From positions 808,401 through 872,400 of the forward strand of contig NW_015961981.1 in assembly GCF_000497045.1 (NCBI RefSeq): DNA of 64,000 nt. The letters are read 5' to 3'. The DNA comes from Kalmanozyma brasiliensis GHG001 (Eukaryota > Basidiomycota > Ustilaginomycetes > Ustilaginales). Position numbers and translations under genes: made by a program. Shown here piece after piece: positions 51,860-62,500 of this stretch; positions within the stretch are counted from its first letter, which is position 1; each line of letters begins with the position of its first letter. The notes below the pieces were generated by a model that saw only the letters and a program-made list of their open reading frames with translations, searched no databases and was not told the origin of the DNA.

Positions 51860-54537
51860 TGTCGTCTTCAAATGGCCCTTTCACAGCAGCCGTCTCAGGA
51901 ACGCAAAGCTCTATCTCCATCCGGCTGCAGCTTAAGCTTTGTCTTGGCGAGACATTCGACTAAGATCCTGAGGCGTCACGTCCTGCCATGAGAGGCAAAG
52001 AAAGGTTCCGCCCCCCGCCATCGAAGAACGCCATGTGTCGCTGCAAGCGGCGGCATCAACTCGCGGCGTCCATGCATCTCGCTGTAGGAAAAGGTCGGAG
52101 ATCCAAAAGTCGGGAACGAGGCTGGATGTGTAGTTAATCGAGGCTGTGACCGCCACAAGGTTGCTTGGCGGATGATGCTACCAAGAGGGATTGACGAAGC
52201 CTACAGCAGCAATAGTGGGCAGCAGGTCGCGTCGAGTATGGGAAATTTGGCGAGACGCGTGAGGCGCAAGAAGGTTTCAGCTGTGACGACCCTTGCGCTC
52301 GACATCTCGCTCTTGGCGAGGCAACTTGGAATGGGGTCAAGACGGACCAGTTGCCAAGTCGGGTCTGAGCGATCTGCCAGGGTCATGTGAGGGTCGCACT
52401 GAGTGTATGGTCGGAGCAAAGAAGTGGACACTCGGCTACCCGAGTCGTTCCCGCTCTTGCGCAATCTGACTGTGTCAACTTGTCGCTTGCAGTGTCTCGG
52501 TCTCTGGCAGGCACGCCTTCCGCCGTTTCGGTAGCACTGGTCCCTCTTACGAGGTCCGTGCAACGAAAGCGCCGACTGGAGAGACAAGTGGGTGTGTCAG
52601 CACGCACTGAAAGCGGCTAGATCCTGTGCTTGAACCAGGAGGGCACCTGAGGCGAGGGAGGAGACGCGGCACACACGAGCCATGCGGGGAAAATTGACGC
52701 GCCTGAGGAGCCTTTTCATCTGGCCCGCAATCTTCTCACGCCCGCGTAGCTCGTATTTCTCACGCCACCATCCGAGCTCTCGCACAACTTCTCCTGCGGG
52801 CCTTGCGCGGACCCGTCCTTTGTGCTGGGTCATATTTCGGGTTCGGTTGCCTCTTTCGGATCGACATGCCGCGGGTCGACGGCAGGTCCTTTCCTCCGGA
52901 TTGTCCTCTGAGCCCGATGCCAATCGCGAGGTATGAACGAATGACACTCTCCACATCGGAAGGCTTCCTTTTCTCTCCACAGTTGGGAATGTCCCGTCAC
53001 GCTTCGTCACGTTCTGACTTAGAGAAAAGAGGGAGGATGTCAATGTTTCATCTCGCTGAGACGGTCGAGAGCTGTGGGACCTTTTTCGCCCAGGGTCTTC
53101 TGACCCCGTCGAAGAGATGGTGCATGGGTCATCCGATTCGGATCGACTGCTCAGGAACGCTTTCAAACTCCTATGTTCCTTGACAGCTGCGAGTGCGGCT
53201 GGCAGTTGGGTGCGAAGCTGCAAAGGTTGCTCAGGCCAAATCTGGACGCCTGATTTTCTCCTTCCTTTTTGGGCGCCCATTTTTGAGGAGGCTTTTGCCT
53301 TTTCCTTTTCACCTCTTCGTCCGTTTGCTCGTGCGTTCATTCGCGATGCTGAAGATGACGTGCTCGGTTGGCTGACAGTGCCAGCGATAAAGCCAGCGCT
53401 CTTCCGCCGAGGGTCGCCTCGATGTTGAACACTCTCCGCACCGCAGGACACACTTGCAGGTACCGAAACGGGTCGGAAGGGTCGGGTCGAGGATCGTCTT
53501 CCGCGCTAGCTATGACACTCCCGTGGAACGATCTCCACTCTCGCTTCATCAACCGTGGATCCGTGCGTGCGGCCGGCACGTGAATCGCAAAAGCCTGCAG
53601 ACGCGCAGGCGGTGTCACAGTATGTCTGCACCTTGGCAGAGTCCGAGCGTCCACGACTGGCCGCCTCATGAGGCGACGCAGCTCTCGGTCAGGATTGAGG
53701 CGTGAGACCAATCGTCTAGGCGTGGCGTCTTCTCGACCGAAAGAGGAATGTATGCACGCTCTGCCCGCCACAGCTTAGGATCTACGCGAAGCCTTACCGA
53801 ATGAAGGAGCTCACCATCGGATGGGCGTACGACGCAAGTACGTAACACTCACTTTCACATGCGCCACGTCATTCCCATCATCTTCTCTCACGCTCTGCAA
53901 TGCGCCAAGAAGGTACGAGGAGGGACTCCGGTCGGACTCACAATCGTTTCTCAGAGAGCATGCGAAAAGAGGGGGTAACACTACTTCTGCAATCCGAGAC
54001 AGCTGTCCAAGCCACGCAGCCGAGCAAACAAGGGTCTAGACCCGCGGTTGACAGGCCAAATTGAGCGTTTGGTATCCAGGGTCCTATGCGACTGCCACAC
54101 TTCTCGTGTCCCTGCTGCACCGCTTTGCAGCCATGGCTTTGGCTTGGCATTCGTTCATCTACAACGCCGGCGGTGTCTGCATGAGGATCTCGACCCCATG
54201 AACGAGGCTGATATGTTGCAAACAACTCCGCGCGATCAAGCCTCGTCTCGCTTAGGTAAGTTGCACAGCAGCACCGTCGATCGTCGTGATCAGCTCGACA
54301 CTATCACGTGCAGACGCAAGTCGAGAACGCCGTCCCATGTGGCCAGATCTGGATCCCTCGTTACGATATCAGTCCACTTCTGGTTGTTGGCGAGAACAAA
54401 GCGAGTCTTGCGTGGCATCATCGTCCTGAAGGCTAATTTTTGGTCCTCTGTTAGGTCCCCTCGAACACGACCAGAACGCGGAGCCAAAAATCCGGCTTCC
54501 GGAAAACCCTCGAACTTTTTTTGGAGAAGCGCCTTGC

Positions 54538-56001
54538 ATGCGTTCTTCCAACCTCCTCTTCGCTCACCTATACCGAGCATTCCATCGACCTACCCCTTTA
54601 AGGCGACCTCACTCAGCCTTCAAAGCACTCACAGCCATGCCGGGTATCAACGGGCCACCGTCCGACCCTTCACCAGAAACCTGCCCGAGCTACGACCCAG
54701 ATGCACTCCAACTACCGCCCCATCTCCTCCTGGACGCCTTCCACGGCCTCAACGTCTGCGCGCCCATGGTGCGCTATTCCAAGCTGGCCTTCCGCACGCT
54801 CGTATCGCGCTACGAGACGCATATCACCACGACGCCCATGATTTTGGCGAAAGAGTTCAGCCGGACGGAGGCGGCGCGCAACTCGGAGTTCTCCACCAAC
54901 GAGTTCGAGAGGGGAACATTCGAGCTGCTACCTGACGTTCCTGAAAGCTCTCAGAGTGCGCAGCGGCGGCTCTTCCAGCTGGCATCCAGTGTTAAAGAGG
55001 ATACCTTGGGTGAAGCGGGGCGGGAAGCGCAGGCGATCGCGCGCAAGATGGCCAAGCGCAAAGTGCGTGTTCGCGGAGCACTGGTTGCCCAATTCGCCTC
55101 CAGCGAGCCAGGCCCCTTTGCAGACGCCACGGAGCTCATCGGTCGGTTCGTCGACGGCGTCGACCTCAACTGCGGCTGCCCACAACCGTGGGCGTACGAA
55201 GAACTTCTCGGCTCGTACCTCCTACGTCAACCGGAAACTGTCCGCGACATGGTCCGGGCCGTCAAAGCCAGGATGGGCGAGGACTTTTGTGTCAGCGTCA
55301 AGATCCGTATTGACCCGGACCTTAAGTTGACCGATGCGCTGGTGAGGAATGCGCTGCATGCGGGCGCGAGCGTGCTGCAAATTCATGGAAGGACACGGTG
55401 GCAGTCGAGCGCGGGGACGCCGGTCGATTTGGACGGGATCAAGTTTGCCGTGGATGCGGCCAATGCGTGCGGTTTCAGGACGGCCTGGGGGAGCAGGGGT
55501 GGGGCAGAGGCGAGGTTTGCCGATGGAGGCAGTGGTGGGTTGGTGCCGTGTGTGGCGAACGGTGATGTTTGGACGCTGGACGATGCGATCGGATACAGGG
55601 AGAAGACCGGATGTAGGGGGGCGATGAGTGCGAGAGGGCTGCTGGCGAATCCAGCGCTGTTTGCAGGGTACGACAAGACGCCAAAGGAGGCAGTGGGACT
55701 GTTCCATCAGGTGGCGACGAGCTGGGGATTGCACACGGCGCTGATTCAGAGACACCTGGCGTACATGTTGGAGGAAAGCTTTTGGGGTAGGGCCGAGGCG
55801 ATTCATTTCAACTCGTTGAGTGGGGCGGCGGCGATGACGGATTATTTGGCGGCGGAGGGGTTGCTGTTGGGGAACAAGGGGCATGTGGATCCGCTGGCGG
55901 AAAGGTTTGGCTATGGAGTGGTGAGCAGCGGGAAAGGACAAGGCGTGGGGCCGATGAGGTGCTGGTCGGTGAGCGAGACGCTCGCTGGAATGGGACTCTG
56001 A
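54538..56001 (+). CDS. DUS4: tRNA-dihydrouridine synthase, Dus4 type
   Basis: Single exon of 487 residues. The enzyme is an FMN-dependent reductase of uridines in the tRNA D-loop (positions 20a/20b in yeast Dus4). Visible are the FMN-binding barrel start CAPMVRYSKLAFRTLV, the family signature GVDLNCGCPQPWAYEELLGS with the catalytic Cys in its CGCPQPWA part, VKIRIDPDL, and LQIHGRTRWQSS. The first 33 residues are Arg/His-rich without acids (MRSSNLLFAHLYRAFHRPTP) and could be a mitochondrial presequence. An in-frame ATG at 54637 (MPGINGPPSD), in better context, would give a version lacking it. It converges with ASF1, 153 bp between stops. Confidence 0.92.
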   Translation: MRSSNLLFAHLYRAFHRPTPLRRPHSAFKALTAMPGINGPPSDPSPETCPSYDPDALQLPPHLLLDAFHGLNVCAPMVRYSKLAFRTLVSRYETHITTTPMILAKEFSRTEAARNSEFSTNEFERGTFELLPDVPESSQSAQRRLFQLASSVKEDTLGEAGREAQAIARKMAKRKVRVRGALVAQFASSEPGPFADATELIGRFVDGVDLNCGCPQPWAYEELLGSYLLRQPETVRDMVRAVKARMGEDFCVSVKIRIDPDLKLTDALVRNALHAGASVLQIHGRTRWQSSAGTPVDLDGIKFAVDAANACGFRTAWGSRGGAEARFADGGSGGLVPCVANGDVWTLDDAIGYREKTGCRGAMSARGLLANPALFAGYDKTPKEAVGLFHQVATSWGLHTALIQRHLAYMLEESFWGRAEAIHFNSLSGAAAMTDYLAAEGLLLGNKGHVDPLAERFGYGVVSSGKGQGVGPMRCWSVSETLAGMGL

Positions 56002-56154
56002 TTCGACTCAGCATACACCACGATCACCTGTTGCATTTGTACTTGTACCCTTTCTCTTTCGCGCGGAGGATCGCGTCTGCATGCTCCTCAAACCCTCTGT
56101 CGAGTCGTCGCTCGAGTTTGCTGTGACATTGTTCATTGTTCATTTCAAATCCAT

Positions 56155-56776
56155 CTAAGCCATGACGCCCTCTCCCGATCCCTGCTGCTGCTGCTGTGCC
56201 GGTGCGGCTGTCGAGTCGTCCCATTTGATGTTGAACCTAGTCACCCTGGGTTTCGACACGAGCACCTCTCTCCTGACCTGTGTCAGGTCGACCTTCTCGG
56301 GCGGGTTTTCCCTCAGCTCCTCTGCCTCGTACGCATTGTTGACGTAGTACCCGACGCGAATGAACTCCTGATCGCGGTATGATGCGGTGAGGAGGATGAC
56401 TGTTACGCCCAACAGATCCTCGGGTGGGATCTTGCTTGGCGACGGTGCAGCTGCTTCGAACTCAAACGAGTTGACTCCTGTCGCCACAAACAAAGCCGTC
56501 ACATGAAGCAAACAGAGCTGATCAGTTGGGTTCCACGGTGGACAAAGGGAACTGGGTGGGGGCGTGATGCTTACCAACGGGCACAGGACCAACCATGCAA
56601 TTGTCCAACTCCTGATCGTACTTCTCATCTCCTGCCGAACCGACGTAGACGAGCTTCCACTCGATATCGTCCTGCAACGGCGAGATGCATTCGAAGGTGA
56701 TCTTGAAGATGTATGCGTCCTGGAACTTGGCTTCCGCGTTGAGGATCTCGACGCTCTGGAGGTGCACGATCGACAT
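56155..56776 (-). CDS. ASF1: Histone chaperone Asf1
   Basis: Two exons (56776-56575 and 56477-56155) with a 97-nt intron (GTAAGC...GACAG) encode 174 residues. Asf1 binds the H3-H4 dimer for replication-coupled and replication-independent nucleosome assembly. The start MSIVHLQSVEILNAEAKFQD and the segments FECISPLQDDIEWKLVYVGS, VILLTASYRDQEFIRVGYYV and RVTRFNIKWDD are the conserved immunoglobulin-like core, essentially the whole family domain. Only about 15 residues follow it, a short Gln/Gly tail, in place of the long acidic tail of budding yeast Asf1. The donor is GTAAGC, slightly off consensus. Confidence 0.96.
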
Positions 56777-57955
56777 TCTGACGGTGCTCTTAAGGGTGTG
56801 AGCTCGTGTGGTGTATTTTGCTGCTCTCGGAGGGGGCGAAACCGGATTTTGTGGGTTTGCGAGAGGGAGTTGAAGCGATTGCGATGGGGTGAGTAGGTGT
56901 TGAGCGCTGACGTGAAAGCCCTTGTCGATGGGGAAGATGAATGAGATGGTTGACAAAGGATTGAAGCTCTAAAAGCGCAGCTCGAATCTCTTCCACGCTT
57001 GACTGGTCGTGTAAATTGCTCAAAGTGCAGTGCGCGGCGCGCGTCGCGCGGGCCTCCTTTCGAGAGCAACACCTTGCGATTTTCTCAACGCTGCTTTGCC
57101 AGATTAATAGAGGTCTAACATACTGCATTGAGAATTTTTCAGATTGACCTGCTGATACGCCCGGTCCGAAAAGGTGAGGCACGGTAACGACTGAGCTTCA
57201 ACACCCTGTCTTGCAGGCTCGACTGAGCCTCACCAAGACGCTCACACTCACCGTCGACCCTGTCTCTGCGTCCGCCTGGACCTTCGACTGTGCTCCTTAT
57301 CTGCGCCATTTCAGCTGCCACCTGCAACACAGTCAAAAGCGCATCGCCACGAGGGGGGTGCCAACGACAAGCGAGGCAGCCACACCACCCTGACCTCGCG
57401 AACCCGAGGTCGACAGAACCACACAGCTTCCTCGACTGGACCACGTCACGTTACCCGCTGTTTTGGCATTCGATGATGTCTGTTGCTGTGCTCGCGTGCG
57501 AACCGGCCGACGGGGCCGGCGTTGGCGAAGGGCGCTTGCCTCCCGCGACGATGCTATTTTCGGTGAAAGTCTTCGGTCATGCTGTGTCTACGAAGCAGGT
57601 CAGGGTGGCAAAGGCCCGTGACAGCACCGTGTTGTCGAGACTCGTAAGGGATGATTCGGCGCCAAGGTTGTTCAGTGACACCAGACACCTGCAGCGCATA
57701 CCGTCATGACAGGTGCAAGCATGCCACGGTTCCATGACGCGTTTAGCTATGTTTACACACCACGACAACGGAAACTCCATCAAACCCTGCGCCGAGAACA
57801 GACAACATGACGCCAGAAGCCGGCGCCATTGACCGATGTTGCAACACGAAAAGGGTCATCGACACGAGCTCTAAAAAAAGAAAGCTCTCTCGCATGCAGG
57901 CGTGCTAGAAGAGGTAATTCATGCGGAGAATTCATATGCGGAACACCGCTTGCTA

Positions 57956-57971
57956 TGACGTCATGACGTCA
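57956..57971. promoter_or_regulatory. Tandem ATF/CREB sites (two TGACGTCA)
   Basis: Two full palindromic TGACGTCA octamers are directly adjacent, about 270-285 bp upstream of the orphan gene start. TGACGTCA is the consensus for CREB/ATF-type bZIP factors. Two abutting copies are very unlikely by chance. Confidence 0.6.
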
Positions 57972-58138
57972 TTGTCTGCCACCCCGCCAAGAATGGCAGG
58001 GCTCTGTGACGCCTCTCGCAACAACGCTTACGAGGTCTAGGGGCTGCTCAATCTGTTGGGCTGCGGCAGACTACGTCAGACACAGCTGCGCCCTCTTGAG
58101 GCGTGCGCTGTAGCAACTCTCATGGCTGCGCCGAAAGC

Positions 58139-58145
58139 TATATAT
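58139..58145 (+). promoter_or_regulatory. TATA box of orphan coiled-coil gene
   Basis: TATATAT lies 95 bp upstream of the start codon at 58240, suggesting a leader of about 65 nt. Confidence 0.55.
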
Positions 58146-58239
58146 TCCGGTCAAATCACCCGCTTACGAATTTACCTGATTCCGCATAAGAATTCATACA
58201 CCTTCATCACATTTCAACACATCACACAACACATCAGCC

Positions 58240-58985
58240 ATGGACGCAAAGCAAGTCAAGCGCGAGGAGAAGATGCTCGCCAAGGAGGCTAAGAAGGACG
58301 ACAAGCAGCTCAAATCGGCTCAGAAGGAGTTCAAGTTCGTATATTGTTCTTTGCAAGCTATGGTTGCCTGACAGGTTGGCTAACATCTCTTCCTCGTCAT
58401 CTAACCCAATGAACCTTATACAGCAAGGACAAAAAGAAGGATTCTAAGCTCCTTAAGCAGCACGCCAAGGCCGAGAAACAGCATCAGAAGGCAATCGCTA
58501 AGGAGCACAAGCTCGCCGCCAAGCTTGAAAAGGCACAGACGAAGCACAACCAGTCCGTTCGAACCCTCGAGGAGAAGAAGCTCAAGGTGGACAGTGCCCA
58601 GAAGGCCATTGCTGACCACAAGGCGAAGCTTCAGGGTAAGGAGTCCCAGCTTGCCGGTGCTCAGCAGCAAAAGGTGCAGGGTGAGCACGCTCGCGAGGCG
58701 AAGAAGGAGCAGCTCCACGGCTCGACGGCTACCAGCTCCGCCCCTGTCGCTGCCGCAGCTGCTCCCCAGCAGCACGTTGCCGGCACGACCAACACCCAGC
58801 CTACCCCGGTGACCAACCAGCCCGACTACCCGCCCACCACCACCGCTCAGCACCAGGCTCACCCCAACGCCGCCTTCCAGGCTCCCACCCAGAACGCTGG
58901 CTACGCTGCCCCCGCTCAGAACGCCGGCTACGGCGCCCCTGCCCAGCCCCAGCAGCAGGCTTACCACCTCGTCCCCGCCAACTAA
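58240..58985 (+). CDS. Small Lys/Ala/Gln-rich coiled-coil protein, unknown function
   Basis: Two exons (58240-58334 and 58424-58985) with an 89-nt intron encode 218 residues. The donor GTTCGT is non-standard but is the only one that keeps frame; the nearby GTATAT donor would hit a stop. The first 125 residues are almost purely charged helix (MDAKQVKREEKMLAKEAKKD, later KLEKAQTKHNQSVRTLEEKK) and likely form a coiled coil. The tail is Pro/Ala/Gln/Tyr-rich with a short repeat, QNAGYAAPA then QNAGYGAPA. No signal peptide, membrane segment or catalytic motif is seen. Codons are heavily C-ending, like those of ubi1 and PDI1, suggesting strong expression. The promoter has a TATA box and tandem CRE sites. 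I do not recognise the family; an abundant stress- or nutrient-regulated structural or nucleic-acid-binding protein is a guess. Confidence 0.8.
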
Positions 58986-59503
58986 GCTAGCATCGCCTAG
59001 CATGGCCGAGGTCTCGTCGTGAACATTCCACTTTATACCACTGTTTGTTTCGTCAATAGCTCGCTTTATATGATACCACTTGAATGACATTATCGTGCAC
59101 GATACTTCTTCATGGCTTGTGTCGATTTCTGCTTGTGTCGTGACGGCCGTGCGCAAGGATATAAGCGAAGGCCGCCCTCGAGCGTGACCGTGAGCGTGAC
59201 CCTGAGCACCGCCCTCGTGTCAAATGAGCAAAGACGGGCACATTCGAAAGAAGCCCACGACGGAGCTGCGTCGTCGTGGCGAGCGAGCTGATCCCATCTG
59301 CATTGTTCGCAGGTCCATGCGCACAAACCGGTCGTACTCATCCTTGCTCGTCTCAGACTCATGACGCTTGTGCTCACCCACGCTTGCTAGCTACGATTGT
59401 GCGAATCCGAATGGTGTATTGCGTACGTGCATGATATAAAATGTGCTCTGGGTATGATATGCGAAACCTGAAACTGATAAATTGATATTCTCTTCTTCCC
59501 ACC
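58986..59503. other. Convergent 3' region orphan gene/FYVE Rho GEF
   Basis: These 518 bp between two stop codons are AT-rich near 59380-59500 and hold the 3' UTRs. No other feature is seen. Confidence 0.55.
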
Positions 59504-62500
59504 TCACACCTTGTCGGTGCCCTCCTCATCGACCTTGACAGTCTCCTGTCCACTCTGCGTTTTGGCCAGGAGTGGCCCATAGAAGCTGCTCAAGCGCGCC
59601 GCGGCGCTCAACGGCCTCTTCCGCTGCGGTCTTCCCTGCACGCCCTGTGGACCGTGCAGCATCCACGGCTTGAACCCTCCTTCTTCGGGAACCTCCTCGA
59701 TCGCCCGCGCGCCAAAGTAGCCCGAGTCCAGAATGCTCTTCCTTGCCCCGGGCGGAAGCTCCGATTCAGGCGTGGTAAGTCGCGGCGTGACAAGGCGGAA
59801 CGTGCCCGATCCCGATGTTGCAGCTTGGATCTGCGAGGTGCGCGTGTGGTTGGCGAACAGGTGGTGCGCTTCGAGTGCCGAGGCGCGGTTGGTGCGGGCT
59901 TCGGGGATGCGGGGCGAAGCGGCGGCGAGCGGGCTGGCGAGTGAATTGCTGCGGGTGGGGAGGACGGGTGGCTGCGAGGGACGGAGGGGTGAGGTGCGTG
60001 CGGCTGCGCTGCTGTGCCAGCCGCCCTGTGGTGATGCTGGTTGAGGGGTGGGCGACGACGTTGGAGAAGTGCCTTCGATGCGGCTAGCTGACGCTTTGGT
60101 GGAGACAGCACCGACTTCGGGCACAGCATCGAAGTCCAGTTCGGCGTGGGGCAGCATGTCGAATCGCAGCGATTTGGGTCGTGCATCGGCCCCGCTCTTC
60201 TTGGCAAGCGCAGATCGACCTGTCACCATGTCTGCCATCGGAGAGATGGCGATCGGGCTCGGTTCGATGTCAGCGCTGTCGGCGGAAAGATCGCGCTCGG
60301 CATCAGGCGTCCGCGGGATACCTTCCGCATCCGTGTCAGTGTCTGACGCGCCAATCCGGAGACCACCTAGCGCCTGGCTAACACTGTCATCCGTGCTCGT
60401 GCTTGGCGCCGACGACATCTCGACGCTGTCTGCTCCCGTTGTGGCGTCCGATGCTGCTGCCGCTGCTGCTAAACCCGCCTCAGCCTCCTCTGCGATGTCG
60501 GGCGGAAAGACGCTGTCATAACATCGATCGCAGGCTCGTGCCGGGCGGTCCGGCTCGGTGTCGTGATAGCTGGGAATGAGGAACGATCGCTGCGAGCACG
60601 TCCAGCAGACCACCTGTCCACAAAGCCTGCAGTGATGCTTGCGGCGCCACATGCCAAAGGCTTCTTGACAGTTGCAGCACTTGTCTGCGCGGTTGTCGGG
60701 CACCCACACGGGCGCGTTGTAGTCTTCGAGCACGCGGAGTGGAGCGGCGGCGGCAGGAGATGGGCTCGTCGCAAGCAGGTTGGCCAACGACAGATTCGTG
60801 CCGCTGGTTGCAAAAGATGGGAAGGAGGGAGGTCGCATCAGCAAGTTGGGCAGCGAGTCGACGCGCGATCGACGCGGCCCAGCCTCGCGCTCTCGCGAGA
60901 CGGACCTCGAAGCGCTTCCTTCGACCACCTGTTCAGCCTGCGAGACGGTCCTGTCCCTCCCGATCAAGTTGGTCGCAGCGAGGTAGGCTCCCAGGCTCTG
61001 CGTGCTGAGACGTCGGTCGGCCACCTTGGATGCATCGATCTTGTACAGCGATCGACGCTTCTCCCTCTTCGCCTCAATGCTGTCCTCCTCGGCCTTCAGC
61101 GTTCGACGAGCAGACATGTGGTCTGCACGGGCATCTCGGATACAGTTGACCCAAGCCTCTCTGCTCGCCTGGTTCTCGGCGTAGACGGCAAACGACTTGT
61201 CCGGCGTTCGGATCTCGAAACAGTGACGCAGACCTTCGCTACTGCTGCCCTCGACGCTGACGATCGTACAGTCACGCAGGCCAAACTTGGCGCGGAACTG
61301 CAGCTGATGACCAGTCAGCGAGAAGATGGCGCCAGCCAAGGGCGTATAAGGCTCCGGCACCGACATGAGGCGTGCACGTGGGTTGATGGGTCCGGACATG
61401 CTAGCGGATGGCGTCAAGACGGTTTCGATCGGCGAGGACGCTCCAGTCGCAGAGGAGCTCAGTATCGGCGAAGTGGCCTGATCCAAGACGCTACCGCCGT
61501 ACAGCCCACCGCGCTGAGCCAGCATACTCCAAGCCGCGGACGCCGACTCGATGCCACCAGAAATCGGACTGGCGTAGATGAGACAGTCCGTAAAGAGGAA
61601 GAACTCGCGTGGCTGAATGTTGCGTCGGCACGTCTTCATCAGGGTGCCGCGTTTGAGGAGAGCCCTGCCAGGGACGACGAGCGGCTCAGTGAGACCCTGC
61701 AAGCTCTTTTGCAGACCGAGCATGGTGAGCACCATCTCGTGTTGTCGCACATTCTCGTTGATGTACGACGCCACCTGCTCGATCATGTGGCTGGCACGCC
61801 TGAGGTCCATGTGATCCGGATGCGTGTCGGGCGTCGACTTGACAAGGTCGTCCACGAGAAGCTTGTAGCGCGGGATCCGCTGGACGATGGTGAGCAGATG
61901 AGCCTGAAAGCCGAGGCCGTAGCCGAACGAGTGGCGCACGCTGCCAGTGGCGCTTGTCACCGTCTCTTTGGCAGCACGCTGTTGATCTGTGTCCTTGAGG
62001 AACTTGGCGAACGCTTCGTTGGTCTTTTGCTCGGATTCGATGCGTTGGAGAGCGCTGCTGAAGTTCTTGACGAATGTCGAGTACATCTTCAGGAAGGGCG
62101 CCAGGGTGGCAAGGATATCTCCGATGCTGTCCGTGGAAGCCTTCCACCCCATTTCTGCTACAGCTTGCGCTCGAATCTGACTCGTTCGCAAGCCTTCAGC
62201 AGGGAGAACTGGGGAAGGTGCGACCTGCAGACGTTCTTCGAGTTGACTGAGAAGCTCTTTGCTGAGTTGCATGATGTCGTAGAAGTTGGAAAAGATGTCG
62301 TTGGCGGATTTGCGGGACAGGATCGGTGCTGGTGCGGTGGTAGAGACGGGCGCTTTGCCCTTGCCGAGGCTGGCCATCAGAGGCTGGTAGTATGCTTGGT
62401 CAATCAGCGTCAAACTGGCGACGAAGGAGCGTTCGGTGTCGAGAAGCTCTCTGGCAAGGCGTTGGCGATGAGCCATCATGACGGACAGATCGGCGACGGG

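Larger units (their letters stand above)
50822..54537. other. 3.7-kb gap between Zn2Cys6 gene and DUS4
   Basis: No gene is supported. Open frames (51816-50881 minus, 53451-52597 minus) lack ATG-supported conserved domains. The first kilobase is C/T-rich on the minus strand and is probably the leader/promoter of the transcription-factor gene, with a GA tract at 51002-51019. A GTGCA tandem repeat lies at 51831-51859. The remainder shows no recognisable element, tRNA or transposon terminus. Confidence 0.5.
56777..58239. other. Divergent intergenic region ASF1/orphan coiled-coil gene
   Basis: These 1.46 kb contain no supported gene. The orphan-gene side is rich in motifs: tandem TGACGTCA at 57956-57971, three ATGCGGA copies (57921-57927, 57936-57942 and inverted at 58181-58187) each next to AATTCAT, and a TATATAT box at 58139-58145. 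Confidence 0.65.

Noticed and set aside
52597..53451. 284-codon minus-strand open frame in the 3.7-kb gap
   Set aside because: It begins with GTG, and the first ATG is about 37 codons in. Composition is basic low complexity with no domain. Frames of this size occur by chance in GC-rich non-coding DNA.
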